The notes: a model not told the origin generated them from the letters alone. A DNA stretch of 64,000 nucleotides from Sphingomonas ginsenosidivorax (GCF_007995065.1 NZ_VOQR01000001.1:1491001-1555000); one strand, 5' to 3'; positions 43,976 through 52,808 are shown, counted from the stretch's first letter. Made by a program: numbers and translations.

Positions 43976-45607
43976 ATGTATAAATACGACGAATACGACC
44001 AGGCGATGGTCGACCAGCGCGTCGACGAGTTTCGCGACCAGGTCCGCCGCCGCCTTTCGGGCGAGCTCACCGAGGACCAGTTCAAGCCGTTGCGGCTGAT
44101 GAACGGCCTGTATCTGCAGCTCCACGCGTACATGCTCCGCGTCGCGATCCCCTATGGCACGCTCGACAGCCGGCAGATGCGCATGCTCGGCCACATCGCG
44201 CGCAAGTACGATCGTGGCTACGGGCATTTCACGACACGCCAGAACCTCCAGTTCAACTGGATCAAGCTCGCCGAGACGCCCGACATCCTCGCCGAACTGG
44301 CGACGGTCGAGATGCATGCCATCCAGACGAGCGGCAACTGCATCCGCAACATCAGCAGCGACCAGTTCGCCGGCGCCGCCGCGGACGAGGTCGCCGACCC
44401 GCGCGCCTGGGCCGAGCTGATCCGCCAGTGGAGCACGTTCCACCCCGAATTCACTTACCTTCCCCGGAAGTTCAAGTTCGCGGTGATCGCGTCGGACGAG
44501 GACCGCGCGGCGATGCGCCTCCACGACATCGGCATCCAGCTGGTCAAGCGTGACGGTGAGTTGGGCGCGAAGATCTTCGTCGGCGGCGGCATGGGCCGCA
44601 CGCCGATGATCTCCCACGAGATCAAGGACTTCGTCGGATCGGACGACCTGATGAGCTATCTCGAGGCGTGCCTGCGCGTCTACAACCGCTACGGTCGCCG
44701 CGACAACATCTACAAGGCGCGGATCAAGATCCTGCTCCACGAGATCGGTCCCGACGAATATCGCCGTCAGGTCGAGGAGGAGTTCGCCGCGGTAAAGGGT
44801 CTGGGCCTCGACCCGCCGCGCGCGGAACTCGACCGCATCACTGCGTTCTTCGGCGCTCCCGACTTCGACACGACGCCGGCCGCCGCGATCGATCGCAGCG
44901 ATCCCGATTTCGCGGTCTGGCTCGACCAGAACGTCAAGGCGCACAAGCAGGATGGCTATGCGATCGTCACGATTAGCCTGAAGCCCGTCGGCGGGATCCC
45001 CGGCGACGCCTCCGCCGACCAGATCGACCTGATGGCCGAGCTGGCGGAGCGCTACAGCTTCGACGAACTCCGCGTCAGCCATGCGCAGAACATCGTCCTG
45101 CCGCACGTCCGCCAGGCCGATCTGCACGCCGTGTGGTCCGCACTGAACGAGGCCGGGCTCGCCGAGGCGAATCTCGACCTGATCAGCGACATCATCGCCT
45201 GCCCCGGCCTCGATTATTGCAGCCTAGCGAACGCACGCTCGATCCCGCTCGCGCAGAAGATCGCAACACGCTTCTCCAGCCTCGAACGTCAGCGCGACCT
45301 CGGCGAGCTGAAGCTCAAGATCAGCGGGTGCATCAACGCGTGCGGCCACCATCACGCCGGCCACATCGGCATCCTCGGCGTCGACAAGAAGGGCACCGAA
45401 AACTACCAGCTCTCGCTCGGTGGATCGGGCGCGGAGGACGTCAGCCTCGCCAAGATCACCGGCCCCGGCTTCTCCGAGGACGGCGTGGTCGACGCGATCG
45501 AACGCGTGACCGATCGCTATCTGCAAGTCCGCGAGGGCGGCGAGCGCTTCCTCGACACCTATCGCCGCGTCGGCTTCGAGACGTTCAAGGAAGCGATCTA
45601 TGGGTAA
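43976..45607 (+). CDS. cysI: Sulfite reductase hemoprotein (nitrite/sulfite reductase family)
   Basis: A 543-residue siroheme and [4Fe-4S] enzyme that reduces sulfite to sulfide. It contains two ferredoxin-like and two siroheme-binding halves. The cluster ligands are C-x5-C in 'CPGLDYCSLANAR' and C-x3-C in 'SGCINACGHHHAGHIGILG'. 'GHFTTRQNLQFNW' and 'TSGNCIRNISSDQ' are N-terminal signatures. The neighbouring cobA supplies a siroheme precursor. It starts with ATG at 43976 and is followed by a repeat and the DUF934 gene. Confidence 0.93.
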   Translation: MYKYDEYDQAMVDQRVDEFRDQVRRRLSGELTEDQFKPLRLMNGLYLQLHAYMLRVAIPYGTLDSRQMRMLGHIARKYDRGYGHFTTRQNLQFNWIKLAETPDILAELATVEMHAIQTSGNCIRNISSDQFAGAAADEVADPRAWAELIRQWSTFHPEFTYLPRKFKFAVIASDEDRAAMRLHDIGIQLVKRDGELGAKIFVGGGMGRTPMISHEIKDFVGSDDLMSYLEACLRVYNRYGRRDNIYKARIKILLHEIGPDEYRRQVEEEFAAVKGLGLDPPRAELDRITAFFGAPDFDTTPAAAIDRSDPDFAVWLDQNVKAHKQDGYAIVTISLKPVGGIPGDASADQIDLMAELAERYSFDELRVSHAQNIVLPHVRQADLHAVWSALNEAGLAEANLDLISDIIACPGLDYCSLANARSIPLAQKIATRFSSLERQRDLGELKLKISGCINACGHHHAGHIGILGVDKKGTENYQLSLGGSGAEDVSLAKITGPGFSEDGVVDAIERVTDRYLQVREGGERFLDTYRRVGFETFKEAIYG

Positions 45608-45656
45608 TCGCCCGATCGTGGAGCAAGCTTCTGCCGCCGCCCCTGCCCCCCATTCC

Positions 45657-45738
45657 GTCACCCCAGCGGAGGCTGGGGTCTTTCCGTGGCGCGCATCCGG
45701 CCCGAACCGGGAGATGCCAGCCTTCGCTGGCATGACGG
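45657..45738. repeat. Mirrored repeat between cysI and DUF934
   Basis: GTCACCCCAGCGGAGGCTGGGG and GATGCCAGCCTTCGCTGGCATGACGG are the two ends; the inner part CCGTGGCGCG / CGGGAGATGCC is only partly mirrored. It is a copy of the 20077 and 40891 elements and lies inside the sulfur-assimilation operon. Confidence 0.8.
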
Positions 45739-45784
45739 TCGAGGGGTGGGTGAGGAGCCGGGACCGCATGATGGAGGCCACGGC

Positions 45785-46216
45785 ATGAGCGACTTCACCG
45801 TCCTCCGCTTCCGCGACGACGAGCCGCACGACGAGCCCGCGGTCACGCTCGACGCCTTCATCGGCCAGTCCAACGCGACCGCGGTCCGCCTCGAATCGAG
45901 CGACGACGCGCGCGCGCTGCTGCCGCAGATCGACCAGCTCGCGCTGATCGAGGTGAGCTTCCCCGGCTACCGCGACGGCCGCGGCTATTCGACCGCGCGG
46001 ATCCTGCGCGAGGCGGGCTATACCGGCGAGCTCCGCGCAGCAGGCGACGTGCTCGTCGATCAGATCCCGCTGATGCGCCGCTGCGGCTTCGACAGCTTCG
46101 CGCCCGAATCGCCGATCGACATCGACGTATTGCGCGCGAGCCTGGCGCGCTACGACACGCCCTACCAGAAGGCGGCCGACGACCGCGTGCCGGTGTGGAA
46201 GCTCCGACATGGGTAA
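45785..46216 (+). CDS. DUF934 protein
   Basis: A 143-residue protein of DUF934, a family that occurs next to sulfite reductase and CysH genes in alphaproteobacteria. It shows 'LALIEVSFPGYRDGRGYSTARILRE' (in parts) and 'VLVDQIPLMRRCGFDSF', the most conserved region. No enzymatic activity is known. Its stop overlaps cysH by eight bases, so translation is coupled. The start at 45785 follows the repeat and has no clear ribosome-binding site. Confidence 0.92.
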   Translation: MSDFTVLRFRDDEPHDEPAVTLDAFIGQSNATAVRLESSDDARALLPQIDQLALIEVSFPGYRDGRGYSTARILREAGYTGELRAAGDVLVDQIPLMRRCGFDSFAPESPIDIDVLRASLARYDTPYQKAADDRVPVWKLRHG

Positions 46217-46961
46217 CGCCTTGCGCAAGCTCGACATGATCGACGTCTCCCCCGCCTTCACGAGCGCCGACGCCGCCGCGATGGAGGCGCGCTTCGCGGG
46301 CGTTTCCGCGCAGGAGATGCTGCGCACGTTGCTGACCGGCGAGCTCGCCGGGCGCACCGCCGCGGTCTCGTCGTTCGGCGCGGAGTCCGCGGTGCTGCTG
46401 CACATGGTGTCGGAGATCGACCGCGATGTGCCCGTCGTGTTCACCAACACGCAGAAGATGTTCGGCGAGACGCTCGCGTACCGCGACGCGCTCGCCGAGC
46501 GGCTGGGCTTCACCGACCTGCGCGTCTTCCGCCCCGATCCGCGGCTGCTCGCGATCAAGGATACCGCCGGCCTGCGCTGGTCCTACGACCCGGACGGCTG
46601 CTGCGATTTGCGGAAGGTCGAGCCGCTGCGCCGTGCGCTGGCACCGTTCGACGCGTGGATCTCGGGCCGCAAGGGCTTTCAGTCGGGTACCCGTCAGGCG
46701 TTGCCACGGTTCGAGGAGGACGAGGGCCGGTTGAAGATCAACCCGCTCGCCGACTGGGACAAGGCGCGGCTCGATGCCTATTTCGCGGACCACGATCTGC
46801 CGCGCCATCCGCTGGAGGCGCAGGGCTATCTCTCGATCGGCTGCGCGCCGTGCACCACGAAGGTCGCGCCGGGTGAAGATCCGCGTGCAGGGCGGTGGCG
46901 GAGTTTCGACAAGGTCGAATGCGGTATCCACGCACCGACGAACTACGACCCGATCATCTGA
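46209..46961 (+). CDS. cysH: Adenylylsulfate (APS) reductase, thioredoxin-dependent, CysH family
   Basis: A 250-residue reductase that makes sulfite from activated sulfate. The cysteine pairs CC in 'GCCDLRKVEPL' and CxxC in 'IGCAPCTTKV' indicate the [4Fe-4S]-binding APS reductase type rather than the E. coli PAPS type, and the catalytic cysteine is in 'KVECGIH'. 'SSFGAESAVLLHM' and 'GRKGFQSGTRQ' are nucleotide-site signatures. It closes the sulfur cluster and its start lies within the end of DUF934. Confidence 0.93.
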   Translation: MGNALRKLDMIDVSPAFTSADAAAMEARFAGVSAQEMLRTLLTGELAGRTAAVSSFGAESAVLLHMVSEIDRDVPVVFTNTQKMFGETLAYRDALAERLGFTDLRVFRPDPRLLAIKDTAGLRWSYDPDGCCDLRKVEPLRRALAPFDAWISGRKGFQSGTRQALPRFEEDEGRLKINPLADWDKARLDAYFADHDLPRHPLEAQGYLSIGCAPCTTKVAPGEDPRAGRWRSFDKVECGIHAPTNYDPII

Positions 46962-46967
46962 TCCCCC

Positions 46968-47055
46968 GTCATGCTGAACTCGTTTCAGCATCCACCGCAC
47001 CACAGGCGCTAAAGTCCGCGGCACGGTAGACCCTGAAACAAGTTCAGGGTGACGG
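46968..47055. repeat. Mirrored repeat, inverse copy of the 26570 element
   Basis: GTCATGCTGAACTCGTTTCAGCATCCA at the left and TAGACCCTGAAACAAGTTCAGGGTGACGG at the right. The order of the two halves is reversed relative to 26570, i.e. the same element inserted the other way round. It lies between the converging cysH and dnaB genes. Confidence 0.85.
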
Positions 47056-47063
47056 GTGGCGGC

Positions 47064-48551
47064 TCAATATTCCGCGAGATCCGAGAATTTCGTGATCGTC
47101 GGATCGAACTTCATCCGCACCTTGCCGGTCGCGCCGTGGCGCTGCTTGGCGATGATGAGTTCGGCGAGACCGTAGACCCGCTCCATCTCCGCTGCCCAGG
47201 CGTTGTGATCCTCGAAGATCTTCGCGCTGTCACCCTCGGCCGGCCGCTTGGGCTCCTTCGACGCGACGTAATAGTCCTCTCGGTACACGAACCAGACCAT
47301 GTCGGCGTCCTGCTCGATCGACCCCGACTCGCGCAGATCCGACAGCATCGGCGTCTTGTCCTCGCGGCTTTCGACCGCGCGGCTGAGCTGCGACAGTGCG
47401 AGTACGGGGACGTTGAGGTCCTTCGCCATCGTCTTCAGCCCGCGCGAAATCTCCGAGATTTCCTGCACGCGGTTGCCGTCCTTGCTCTTGCCCGACCCCG
47501 TCAGCAGCTGGAGATAGTCGACCACGACCAGCCCGATCTCGTTGTTGTGCCGCCGCTGCAGCCGGCGCACGCGAGTGTGCAGCGCGCCGATGCTGAGACC
47601 GCCGGTGTCGTCGATGAACAGCGGCAGGTTCTCGAGCTCGGCCGCCGCGGCCGCGAGCTGCGCGAACTCGGTGCGGCTGATCTTGCCCATGCGGAGCGAT
47701 TCGGACGAGATCTGCGACTGCTCGGCAAGGATACGCGTTGCCAGCTGGTCGGCTGACATCTCTAGGCTGAAGAACGCGACCTTTGCCCCCACCGAATCGG
47801 ACGGCGCGATCCCGTCGGCCATGTCACGCATCCAGCGACGTGCGGCGTTGAACGCGATGTTGGTGGCGAGCGAGGTCTTGCCCATGCCCGGACGGCCGGC
47901 GAGGATCATCAGATCGCTGTGATGCATGCCGCCGATCTTGGCGTTGATCGAATCGATACCCGTGGTGACACCCGACAGGTTGCCGCCCGAATTCAGCGCG
48001 CGCTCGGCCATCTTGACCGCTGCGGTGGTCGCCTGCGCGAAGGTCTTCACCGCATTCTCGGTGCCGCCATCGGCCGAGACCTTGAACAGCTCCTCTTCGG
48101 CCAGCTCGATCTGCGCGCGCGGATTGACCTCCTCGGAGGTATCCATCGCGCGCTCGACCAAGGTCCGCCCGACCGACACCAGCGAGCGCAGCATTGCGAG
48201 GTCGTAAATCTGCGCCGCGAACTGCCGCGCACCGATCAGCCCGGCGCCGCTGCCGGTCAGGCTCGCGAGATAGGCGGGCCCGCCCAGCTCGCGCATCCCC
48301 TCGTCCGCGTCGAACATCGGGCGCAGCGTCACCGGGGTCACCAGCATGTCGTTGCCGCGCAGCGTCTTGATCGCGGCGAAGATGCGGCCGTGGACGGGTT
48401 CGAAGAAATGCGCAGGCTCCAGCCGGTCGACCAGGTCGTCGGCGAGCCGGTTGTCGATCATCATCGCGCCGAGCATCGCGGCTTCGGCCTCGACGTTGCG
48501 CGGAAGCTGAGGGGTCTCGGGGACGGGGACGGGGAATGCGAGCGTTGCCAT
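47064..48551 (-). CDS. dnaB: Replicative DNA helicase DnaB
   Basis: A 495-residue hexameric helicase that unwinds DNA at the replication fork. The N-terminal primase-interacting domain starts 'PRNVEAEAAMLGAMMIDNRL', the RecA-like domain has Walker A 'AGRPGMGKTSLA', Walker B in 'LVVVDYLQLL', and 'SQLSRAVESREDKTPMLSDLRESGSIEQDAD' elements ('DLRESGSIEQDAD'). The start at 48551 is chosen because the longer frame to 48623 overlaps the divergent UPF0262 region and shows no conservation pattern. No intein is present. Confidence 0.96.
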   Translation of the reverse strand: MATLAFPVPVPETPQLPRNVEAEAAMLGAMMIDNRLADDLVDRLEPAHFFEPVHGRIFAAIKTLRGNDMLVTPVTLRPMFDADEGMRELGGPAYLASLTGSGAGLIGARQFAAQIYDLAMLRSLVSVGRTLVERAMDTSEEVNPRAQIELAEEELFKVSADGGTENAVKTFAQATTAAVKMAERALNSGGNLSGVTTGIDSINAKIGGMHHSDLMILAGRPGMGKTSLATNIAFNAARRWMRDMADGIAPSDSVGAKVAFFSLEMSADQLATRILAEQSQISSESLRMGKISRTEFAQLAAAAAELENLPLFIDDTGGLSIGALHTRVRRLQRRHNNEIGLVVVDYLQLLTGSGKSKDGNRVQEISEISRGLKTMAKDLNVPVLALSQLSRAVESREDKTPMLSDLRESGSIEQDADMVWFVYREDYYVASKEPKRPAEGDSAKIFEDHNAWAAEMERVYGLAELIIAKQRHGATGKVRMKFDPTITKFSDLAEY

Positions 48552-48658
48552 CCGCTTCGTGTACGCATCGCGACCCCGTGTTCCAAGCAAGCTGCGGCGG
48601 AATGATGGGGATAAGTCGGGCAAGTGACACGCGCCGCGCGCCTCGCTATCGCGGGGCC

Positions 48659-49138
48659 ATGGCCGACCCCCGGATCATCGCTGTGGAACTCGACGAGCGC
48701 TCGCTCGGCTGGCGCTCGGCCGATGTCGAGCAGGAGCGCCGGATCGCGATCTTCGACCTGATCGAAGGCAATTATTTCGCGCCGCAGCGTCCGCAGGCGG
48801 ACGGGTATGCCGGCCCCTACCGGATCAAGCTGGAATCGGAGGAGGGCCGCCTCGGCATTCATATGTACCGCGAGGACGGCACGCATATCGAGACGCTGGT
48901 GCTCGCGCTCGGTCGCTTCCGCCGGCCGATCAAGGACTATTTCGCGATCTGCGACAGCTATTACCAGGCGATTCGCGCGTCGACCCCACAACAGATCGAG
49001 ACCGTCGACATGGCCCGCCGCGGCATCCACAACGAGGCGGCCGAACTCCTGCGCGAACGCCTCGCGGGCAAGATCGACGTCGATTTCGACACTGCGCGGC
49101 GACTGTTCACGCTGATCTGCGTGCTGCACATCCGTTGA
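48659..49138 (+). CDS. UPF0262 protein
   Basis: A 159-residue protein of UPF0262, found almost only in alphaproteobacteria. Conserved stretches are 'ERRIAIFDLIEGNYFAP', 'LGRFRRPIKDYFAICDSYYQAI' (in parts) and 'AARRGIHNEAAELL'-like 'MARRGIHNEAAELLRERL'. Function is unknown and no motif for a known catalytic activity is visible. The ATG at 48659 is preferred over 48536, which would overlap dnaB. It is divergent from dnaB with about 107 bases between starts. Confidence 0.9.
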   Translation: MADPRIIAVELDERSLGWRSADVEQERRIAIFDLIEGNYFAPQRPQADGYAGPYRIKLESEEGRLGIHMYREDGTHIETLVLALGRFRRPIKDYFAICDSYYQAIRASTPQQIETVDMARRGIHNEAAELLRERLAGKIDVDFDTARRLFTLICVLHIR

Positions 49139-49151
49139 TGGACGCCCGCTA

Positions 49152-49826
49152 ATGTACGGTCTGTGGAAAACCGCCTGCGTGCTTGCCGCGATCGGCCTGC
49201 TCGCGATCATCGGCTGGCATTATGCCACCGGATGGCACCCCGCGGCGAAGGACTATCCGCTCCAGGGCATCGACCTCGGCGAGGCGCCGGGACCGGTCGA
49301 ATGGGGCACGGTGCGCGCTCGCGGCGCCGACTTCGCCTATATCGTCGCGACGTCGGGCACCGACCGCCGCGATCCCGCCTTCGAGGGCAATTGGGCAGCA
49401 CTTCCCGAGGCCGGGCTTCGGCGGGGTGCGGTGCATGTCTTCTCGCTTTGCCAGCGCGCGGACGAGCAGGCCAATGCCTTCAACACCTTCGTCCCGCAGG
49501 CCGGCGACGCCCTGCCCGCCGCGGTCGATATCGCGTTCCACGCCGACTGCACCGCCCGTCCCGATCGCGCCGTGCTGATCGAGGAACTCGCGCGATTCGT
49601 CACGATGGTCGAGACGCACACCCGCAAGCCCGTGCTGTTGCGGATCACGAAGCCGGTGGAGTCGACCTATCGCCTGTCGGAAGCGCTCGCCCGCCCGGTC
49701 TGGTCGGTGGCCAATGTCTTCGTGCCGCACTATGCCGCCCGGCCTTGGCGGATGTGGCGCGCGAGCGACTTCCGCCGTATCGACGGAATCGAAGGACCGG
49801 TGAATTGGGACGTGGTGGCACCATGA
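49152..49826 (+). CDS. GH25-fold (lysozyme-like) membrane-anchored protein
   Basis: A 224-residue protein with an N-terminal membrane helix ('TACVLAAIGLLAIIGWHYATG') and a GH25 fold. 'LQGIDLGEAPGPVEWGTVRARGADFAYIVATSG' (in parts) matches the family start with the Asp of G-I-D. The third strand reads 'AAVDIAFHADC' where active members have D-x-E, so the catalytic Glu is replaced by Ala. It may be an inactive peptidoglycan-binding protein (inference). Its stop overlaps the cdd start by four bases. Confidence 0.82.
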   Translation: MYGLWKTACVLAAIGLLAIIGWHYATGWHPAAKDYPLQGIDLGEAPGPVEWGTVRARGADFAYIVATSGTDRRDPAFEGNWAALPEAGLRRGAVHVFSLCQRADEQANAFNTFVPQAGDALPAAVDIAFHADCTARPDRAVLIEELARFVTMVETHTRKPVLLRITKPVESTYRLSEALARPVWSVANVFVPHYAARPWRMWRASDFRRIDGIEGPVNWDVVAP

Positions 49827-50269
49827 ACGAAGCGACGACACTCGTGGCCGCGGCCCGCCGGGCTGCGGAGAACGCGCACGCACCCTATTCACGCTTCGCG
49901 GTCGGCGCCGCGGTCCTGCTCAGCGATGGCAGCATCGTGACGGGTGCCAATGTCGAGAACGCGTCCTATGGCCTGTCCCTGTGCGCGGAAACCGTCGCGA
50001 TCGCCACCGCGAGCGCGGCAGGGCGCCTGCGCGACGTCGTCGCAATCGGCGTGATCGGCGGCGCGATGGATGCCGATGGCCGGGCGAGCGGTACGACGCC
50101 GGTCAGCCCCTGCGGCCGGTGCCGCCAGGTGCTGAACGAGGCTGCACAGCTGGCGGGTATCGACCTGCCCGTTCATTGCGGTGCGGCCGACGGCGACGCG
50201 ATCCGGAGCTATCGGTTGTCCACGTTGCTACCCGACGCGTTCGGGCCGGCCGATCTGGGGATTGACTGA
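49823..50269 (+). CDS. cdd: Cytidine deaminase
   Basis: A 148-residue homotetrameric-type cytidine deaminase that converts cytidine and deoxycytidine to uridines. The zinc site is visible as 'CAETVAI' (C-A-E) and 'PCGRCRQVL'; 'HAPYSRFAVGAAVL' and 'GANVENASYGLSLCAE' are signatures. It overlaps the GH25-like gene by four bases. A dCTP deaminase gene (dcd) lies 1.4 kb downstream, both acting in pyrimidine salvage. Confidence 0.95.
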   Translation: MNEATTLVAAARRAAENAHAPYSRFAVGAAVLLSDGSIVTGANVENASYGLSLCAETVAIATASAAGRLRDVVAIGVIGGAMDADGRASGTTPVSPCGRCRQVLNEAAQLAGIDLPVHCGAADGDAIRSYRLSTLLPDAFGPADLGID

Positions 50270-50352
50270 CCACCCCCCGTCGGCGACGTCGTGACCGGGA
50301 CGGACGGGCACATCCCACCAGAACCGCGGTGCCGCCCCGGGAGCCAGCCATC

Positions 50353-51678
50353 GTGTCCGACGCAGCCGATCCCATTGCCCGAGCCGATCGATCCGGTGTC
50401 CTTCCCGTCCTGATCGCCGCTGCGGTTCTGCGCGTGCTCTGGATGTACGGCGCGCAGGGGCTTGCACCGGTCGGCCCCGAAGAGGCCGGCGAAGCGACAC
50501 GCGTGGCCATCAGCGTCTCGCTCGGCAAGGGCCTTGCCGACGCGTTTCCCGGCCTCGGCCCGACCGCGCACATGCTGCCGTTGCCACCGCTGGTCGCGGG
50601 CGGGGTGATCCACCTGTTCGGTGGCGCCGGGGCACCGGCCGCCGTCGCGCTCACGGTCTGGGCGCTCGTGCAGGTTGGTGTCGGATATCTGCTTCTCGAC
50701 CGGCTGTTCCGTACCATTGACATGGCGCCCGAGACGCGGCGGGCGGGACTGGCTCTGCTGTGCCTGGTGCCGGTCTTCGCGCCCGAAGAGACGATCAGCT
50801 TCCGCTACTGGGAGGGCGCGCTCGCCGTCTGTATAGGGACCGCAGCATTGGCCTTCCTCTTCCATCTTCGGCGCCGCGCTACCATCCGCCCGCGTGATCT
50901 GATCGTGGCCGCTGCCATTCTCTCCGCTGGCGCCTTTGTGAGCCCGGCGGTCGGCCTCGCCTCGGGCATATGCTGGGCTCTGTTCGCGCTGACCCGGCTG
51001 TCGCCACGCGAGATACTCCTGTTTGCGACGGCGACCGTGCTTGCCACCGCGCTCTGGGCGGTGCCGTGGACCATACGCAACATCGCGGTCCTCGATGCAC
51101 CGATCGTCGTTCGCAGCAATTTTGGGCTGGAACTCGCCATCGGCAATCACGCGGCGGCGGTTGCGCCCGCCGATCCCGCCGTCACGTTCAGGGACCGCCT
51201 TCAGGCCGTCCATCCCTATCACGGGCTGACACCCTATCGTCGTGCCAGGACGATGGGCGAGGTCGGCTATGCCAAGGCCGTCGGTCGAGCGGCGGAGACC
51301 TGGATCGCCGCGAACCCTGTTGCCTTCCTGACATTGTGCGGTCGGCATTATCGGCAGTTCTTCCTCCCCGAGCCCTGGCAGTTCGCCTTCAGCCAGAGCG
51401 ACGTGCTGCCCGTGGCCCGTTCAGTCCTCATGCGACTCGTTGCCGTCGCCGGGATCGTCTCACTGATGCTGGGGATATGGCGTCGGCGGTTCGGTTATCG
51501 GACGCTCGCGGTGTATCTGGCCGTGGTCGGGATGCCCTACGCCCTCGTCCAGCCGGTCCCGCGCTACAGCTATCTGATCTATGGCCTGTTCTGCTACCTG
51601 GCGGCGGACCTGATCACCAATGCCAGGCGCCGGGTCCCGCCGCCCGGGGACCGGCCCGTGGAGCGCGCCTGCGCATAG
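50353..51678 (+). CDS. Multi-pass membrane protein, possible GT39/ArnT-like glycosyltransferase
   Basis: A 441-residue protein with about ten membrane helices ('VLPVLIAAAVLRVLWMYGA', 'LIVAAAILSAGAFVSPAVGLA' and others) and a large loop with 'VPWTIRNIAVLDAPIVVRSNFG' followed by 'LELAIGNH'. The architecture resembles GT-C (PMT/ArnT-like) glycosyltransferases; the W-x-I-R-N and 'NFGLELAIGNH' pattern is typical of that group, but no substrate can be named. The GTG at 50353 follows GGGAG; GTG at 50329 is possible. It uses at least five ATA codons, rare in the window, suggesting recent acquisition. Confidence 0.75.
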   Translation: MSDAADPIARADRSGVLPVLIAAAVLRVLWMYGAQGLAPVGPEEAGEATRVAISVSLGKGLADAFPGLGPTAHMLPLPPLVAGGVIHLFGGAGAPAAVALTVWALVQVGVGYLLLDRLFRTIDMAPETRRAGLALLCLVPVFAPEETISFRYWEGALAVCIGTAALAFLFHLRRRATIRPRDLIVAAAILSAGAFVSPAVGLASGICWALFALTRLSPREILLFATATVLATALWAVPWTIRNIAVLDAPIVVRSNFGLELAIGNHAAAVAPADPAVTFRDRLQAVHPYHGLTPYRRARTMGEVGYAKAVGRAAETWIAANPVAFLTLCGRHYRQFFLPEPWQFAFSQSDVLPVARSVLMRLVAVAGIVSLMLGIWRRRFGYRTLAVYLAVVGMPYALVQPVPRYSYLIYGLFCYLAADLITNARRRVPPPGDRPVERACA

Positions 51679-51732
51679 TCCCTTGCCCCGCCACCGCATC
51701 CGCGCGAAAGCACGCCGCGAAGGGGAGCCACC

Positions 51733-52287
51733 ATGTCCGTCCTGTCCGACCGCTGGATCCGCGAGCGCGCGCTTGCCGATCGCATGATCGAGCCGTTCCA
51801 CGAGGCCCAGCGCCGCGACGGCTGCATCAGCTACGGCCTGTCCTCCTATGGCTATGACGCACGCGTCGCCGACGAGTTCAAGATCTTCACCAACGTCGAC
51901 AGCGCGATCGTCGACCCGAAGGATTTCGCGGCGAACAGCTTCGTCGATCGCAAGACCGACGTCTGCATCATCCCGCCGAACAGCTTCGCGCTCGCGCGCA
52001 CGGTCGAGTATTTCCGCGTGCCGCGCGACGTGCTGGTGATCTGTCTCGGCAAGTCGACCTATGCGCGCTGCGGGATCATCGTCAACGTGACGCCGCTCGA
52101 ACCCGAATGGGAGGGCCATGTCACGCTGGAATTCTCGAACACCACGCCGCTGCCCGCCAAGATCTACGCGAACGAGGGCGCCTGCCAGTTCCTGTTCCTG
52201 CAGGGCAACGAGCCGTGCGAAGTCAGCTATGCCGACCGGGCGGGCAAATATATGGGCCAGCGCGGCGTGACGTTGCCGCGCCTCTAA
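51733..52287 (+). CDS. dcd: dCTP deaminase
   Basis: A 184-residue trimeric enzyme that turns dCTP into dUTP. '[20 protein letters not shown]' (in parts) is the N-terminal motif; '[34 protein letters not shown]' holds the nucleotide-binding site, visible as 'GKSTYARCG', the catalytic glutamate in '[10 protein letters not shown]' and the C-terminal '[13 protein letters not shown]'. The start at 51733 follows GGGGAGCC. It belongs to pyrimidine metabolism with cdd. Confidence 0.95.
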   Translation: MSVLSDRWIRERALADRMIEPFHEAQRRDGCISYGLSSYGYDARVADEFKIFTNVDSAIVDPKDFAANSFVDRKTDVCIIPPNSFALARTVEYFRVPRDVLVICLGKSTYARCGIIVNVTPLEPEWEGHVTLEFSNTTPLPAKIYANEGACQFLFLQGNEPCEVSYADRAGKYMGQRGVTLPRL

Positions 52288-52401
52288 ACCGAAGGCCCGG
52301 CGCCGCGCGCAATCGCTGCGGCGCTACTGGTTTACCGCATGACGCGGTATGGGCACGGAGAGCGGGTCGCAGGCGCGACCCGGCCCCCTAGCGATCGCGG
52401 A

Positions 52402-52746
52402 TCAGCGCGTCGCAATCTGCGGCGCGAACCGTGCGAGGGCGCGCTCCGCGAGCGCATGCGACGACACCACCGCGCCCGACGGTGTATCCAGCGCTACCGC
52501 CGGCTTGTCGAGGACCGCGGCGTAGAGCGCCTTGGCCTGCGCGTCGCGCCCGGTCTGTCGATACACGGCGGCGAGGTTCAGCATCAGCTCGGGACGATCG
52601 GGGAAGATGCGCCGCTCGGCGACGATCCGCTGCTCCGCCGCGGGCATGTTGCCGGCCGCGATCTGCGTATAGCCGGTACGTTCGGCTGCCAGTGCGGGCG
52701 TCGCCGCGCCGGCGAGGGTGAGCACGATCAGGGAAAATCCACGCAT
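52402..52746 (-). CDS. Small secreted TPR-like protein
   Basis: A 114-residue exported protein. A signal peptide ('GFSLIVLTLAGAATPALAAE') is followed by two TPR-like helix pairs ('MPAAEQRIVAERRIFPDRPELMLNLAAVYRQTGRDAQAKALYAAVL', in parts). I cannot assign a function; its short length points to an adaptor. The ATG at 52746 has a strong GAGGAG site six bases upstream, which decides against 52761. An inverted repeat lies upstream (52791-52808). Confidence 0.82.
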   Translation of the reverse strand: MRGFSLIVLTLAGAATPALAAERTGYTQIAAGNMPAAEQRIVAERRIFPDRPELMLNLAAVYRQTGRDAQAKALYAAVLDKPAVALDTPSGAVVSSHALAERALARFAPQIATR

Positions 52747-52790
52747 GTCCGGTCTCCTCACGACCTTCCTGATCGGAAGGTTTCACTTTT

Positions 52791-52808
52791 GTGACACTGG
52801 TGTGTCAC
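52791..52808. promoter_or_regulatory. Perfect 7-4-7 dyad upstream of the TPR gene
   Basis: GTGACAC (52791-52797), TGGT, GTGTCAC (52802-52808), a perfect inverted repeat. It lies 45 bases upstream of the start at 52746 on the minus strand and the flanks (TTTCACTTTTGTGACAC, TCACTTCCGTGAC) contain further CAC/GTG half sites. It looks like an operator; the binding protein is unknown. Confidence 0.55.

Noticed and set aside
45600..45788. A 62-codon frame between cysI and DUF934
   Set aside because: Most of it is the translated mirrored repeat ('PAEAGVFPW', 'PAFAGMT'), and it overlaps the cysI stop codon; no evidence that it is expressed.
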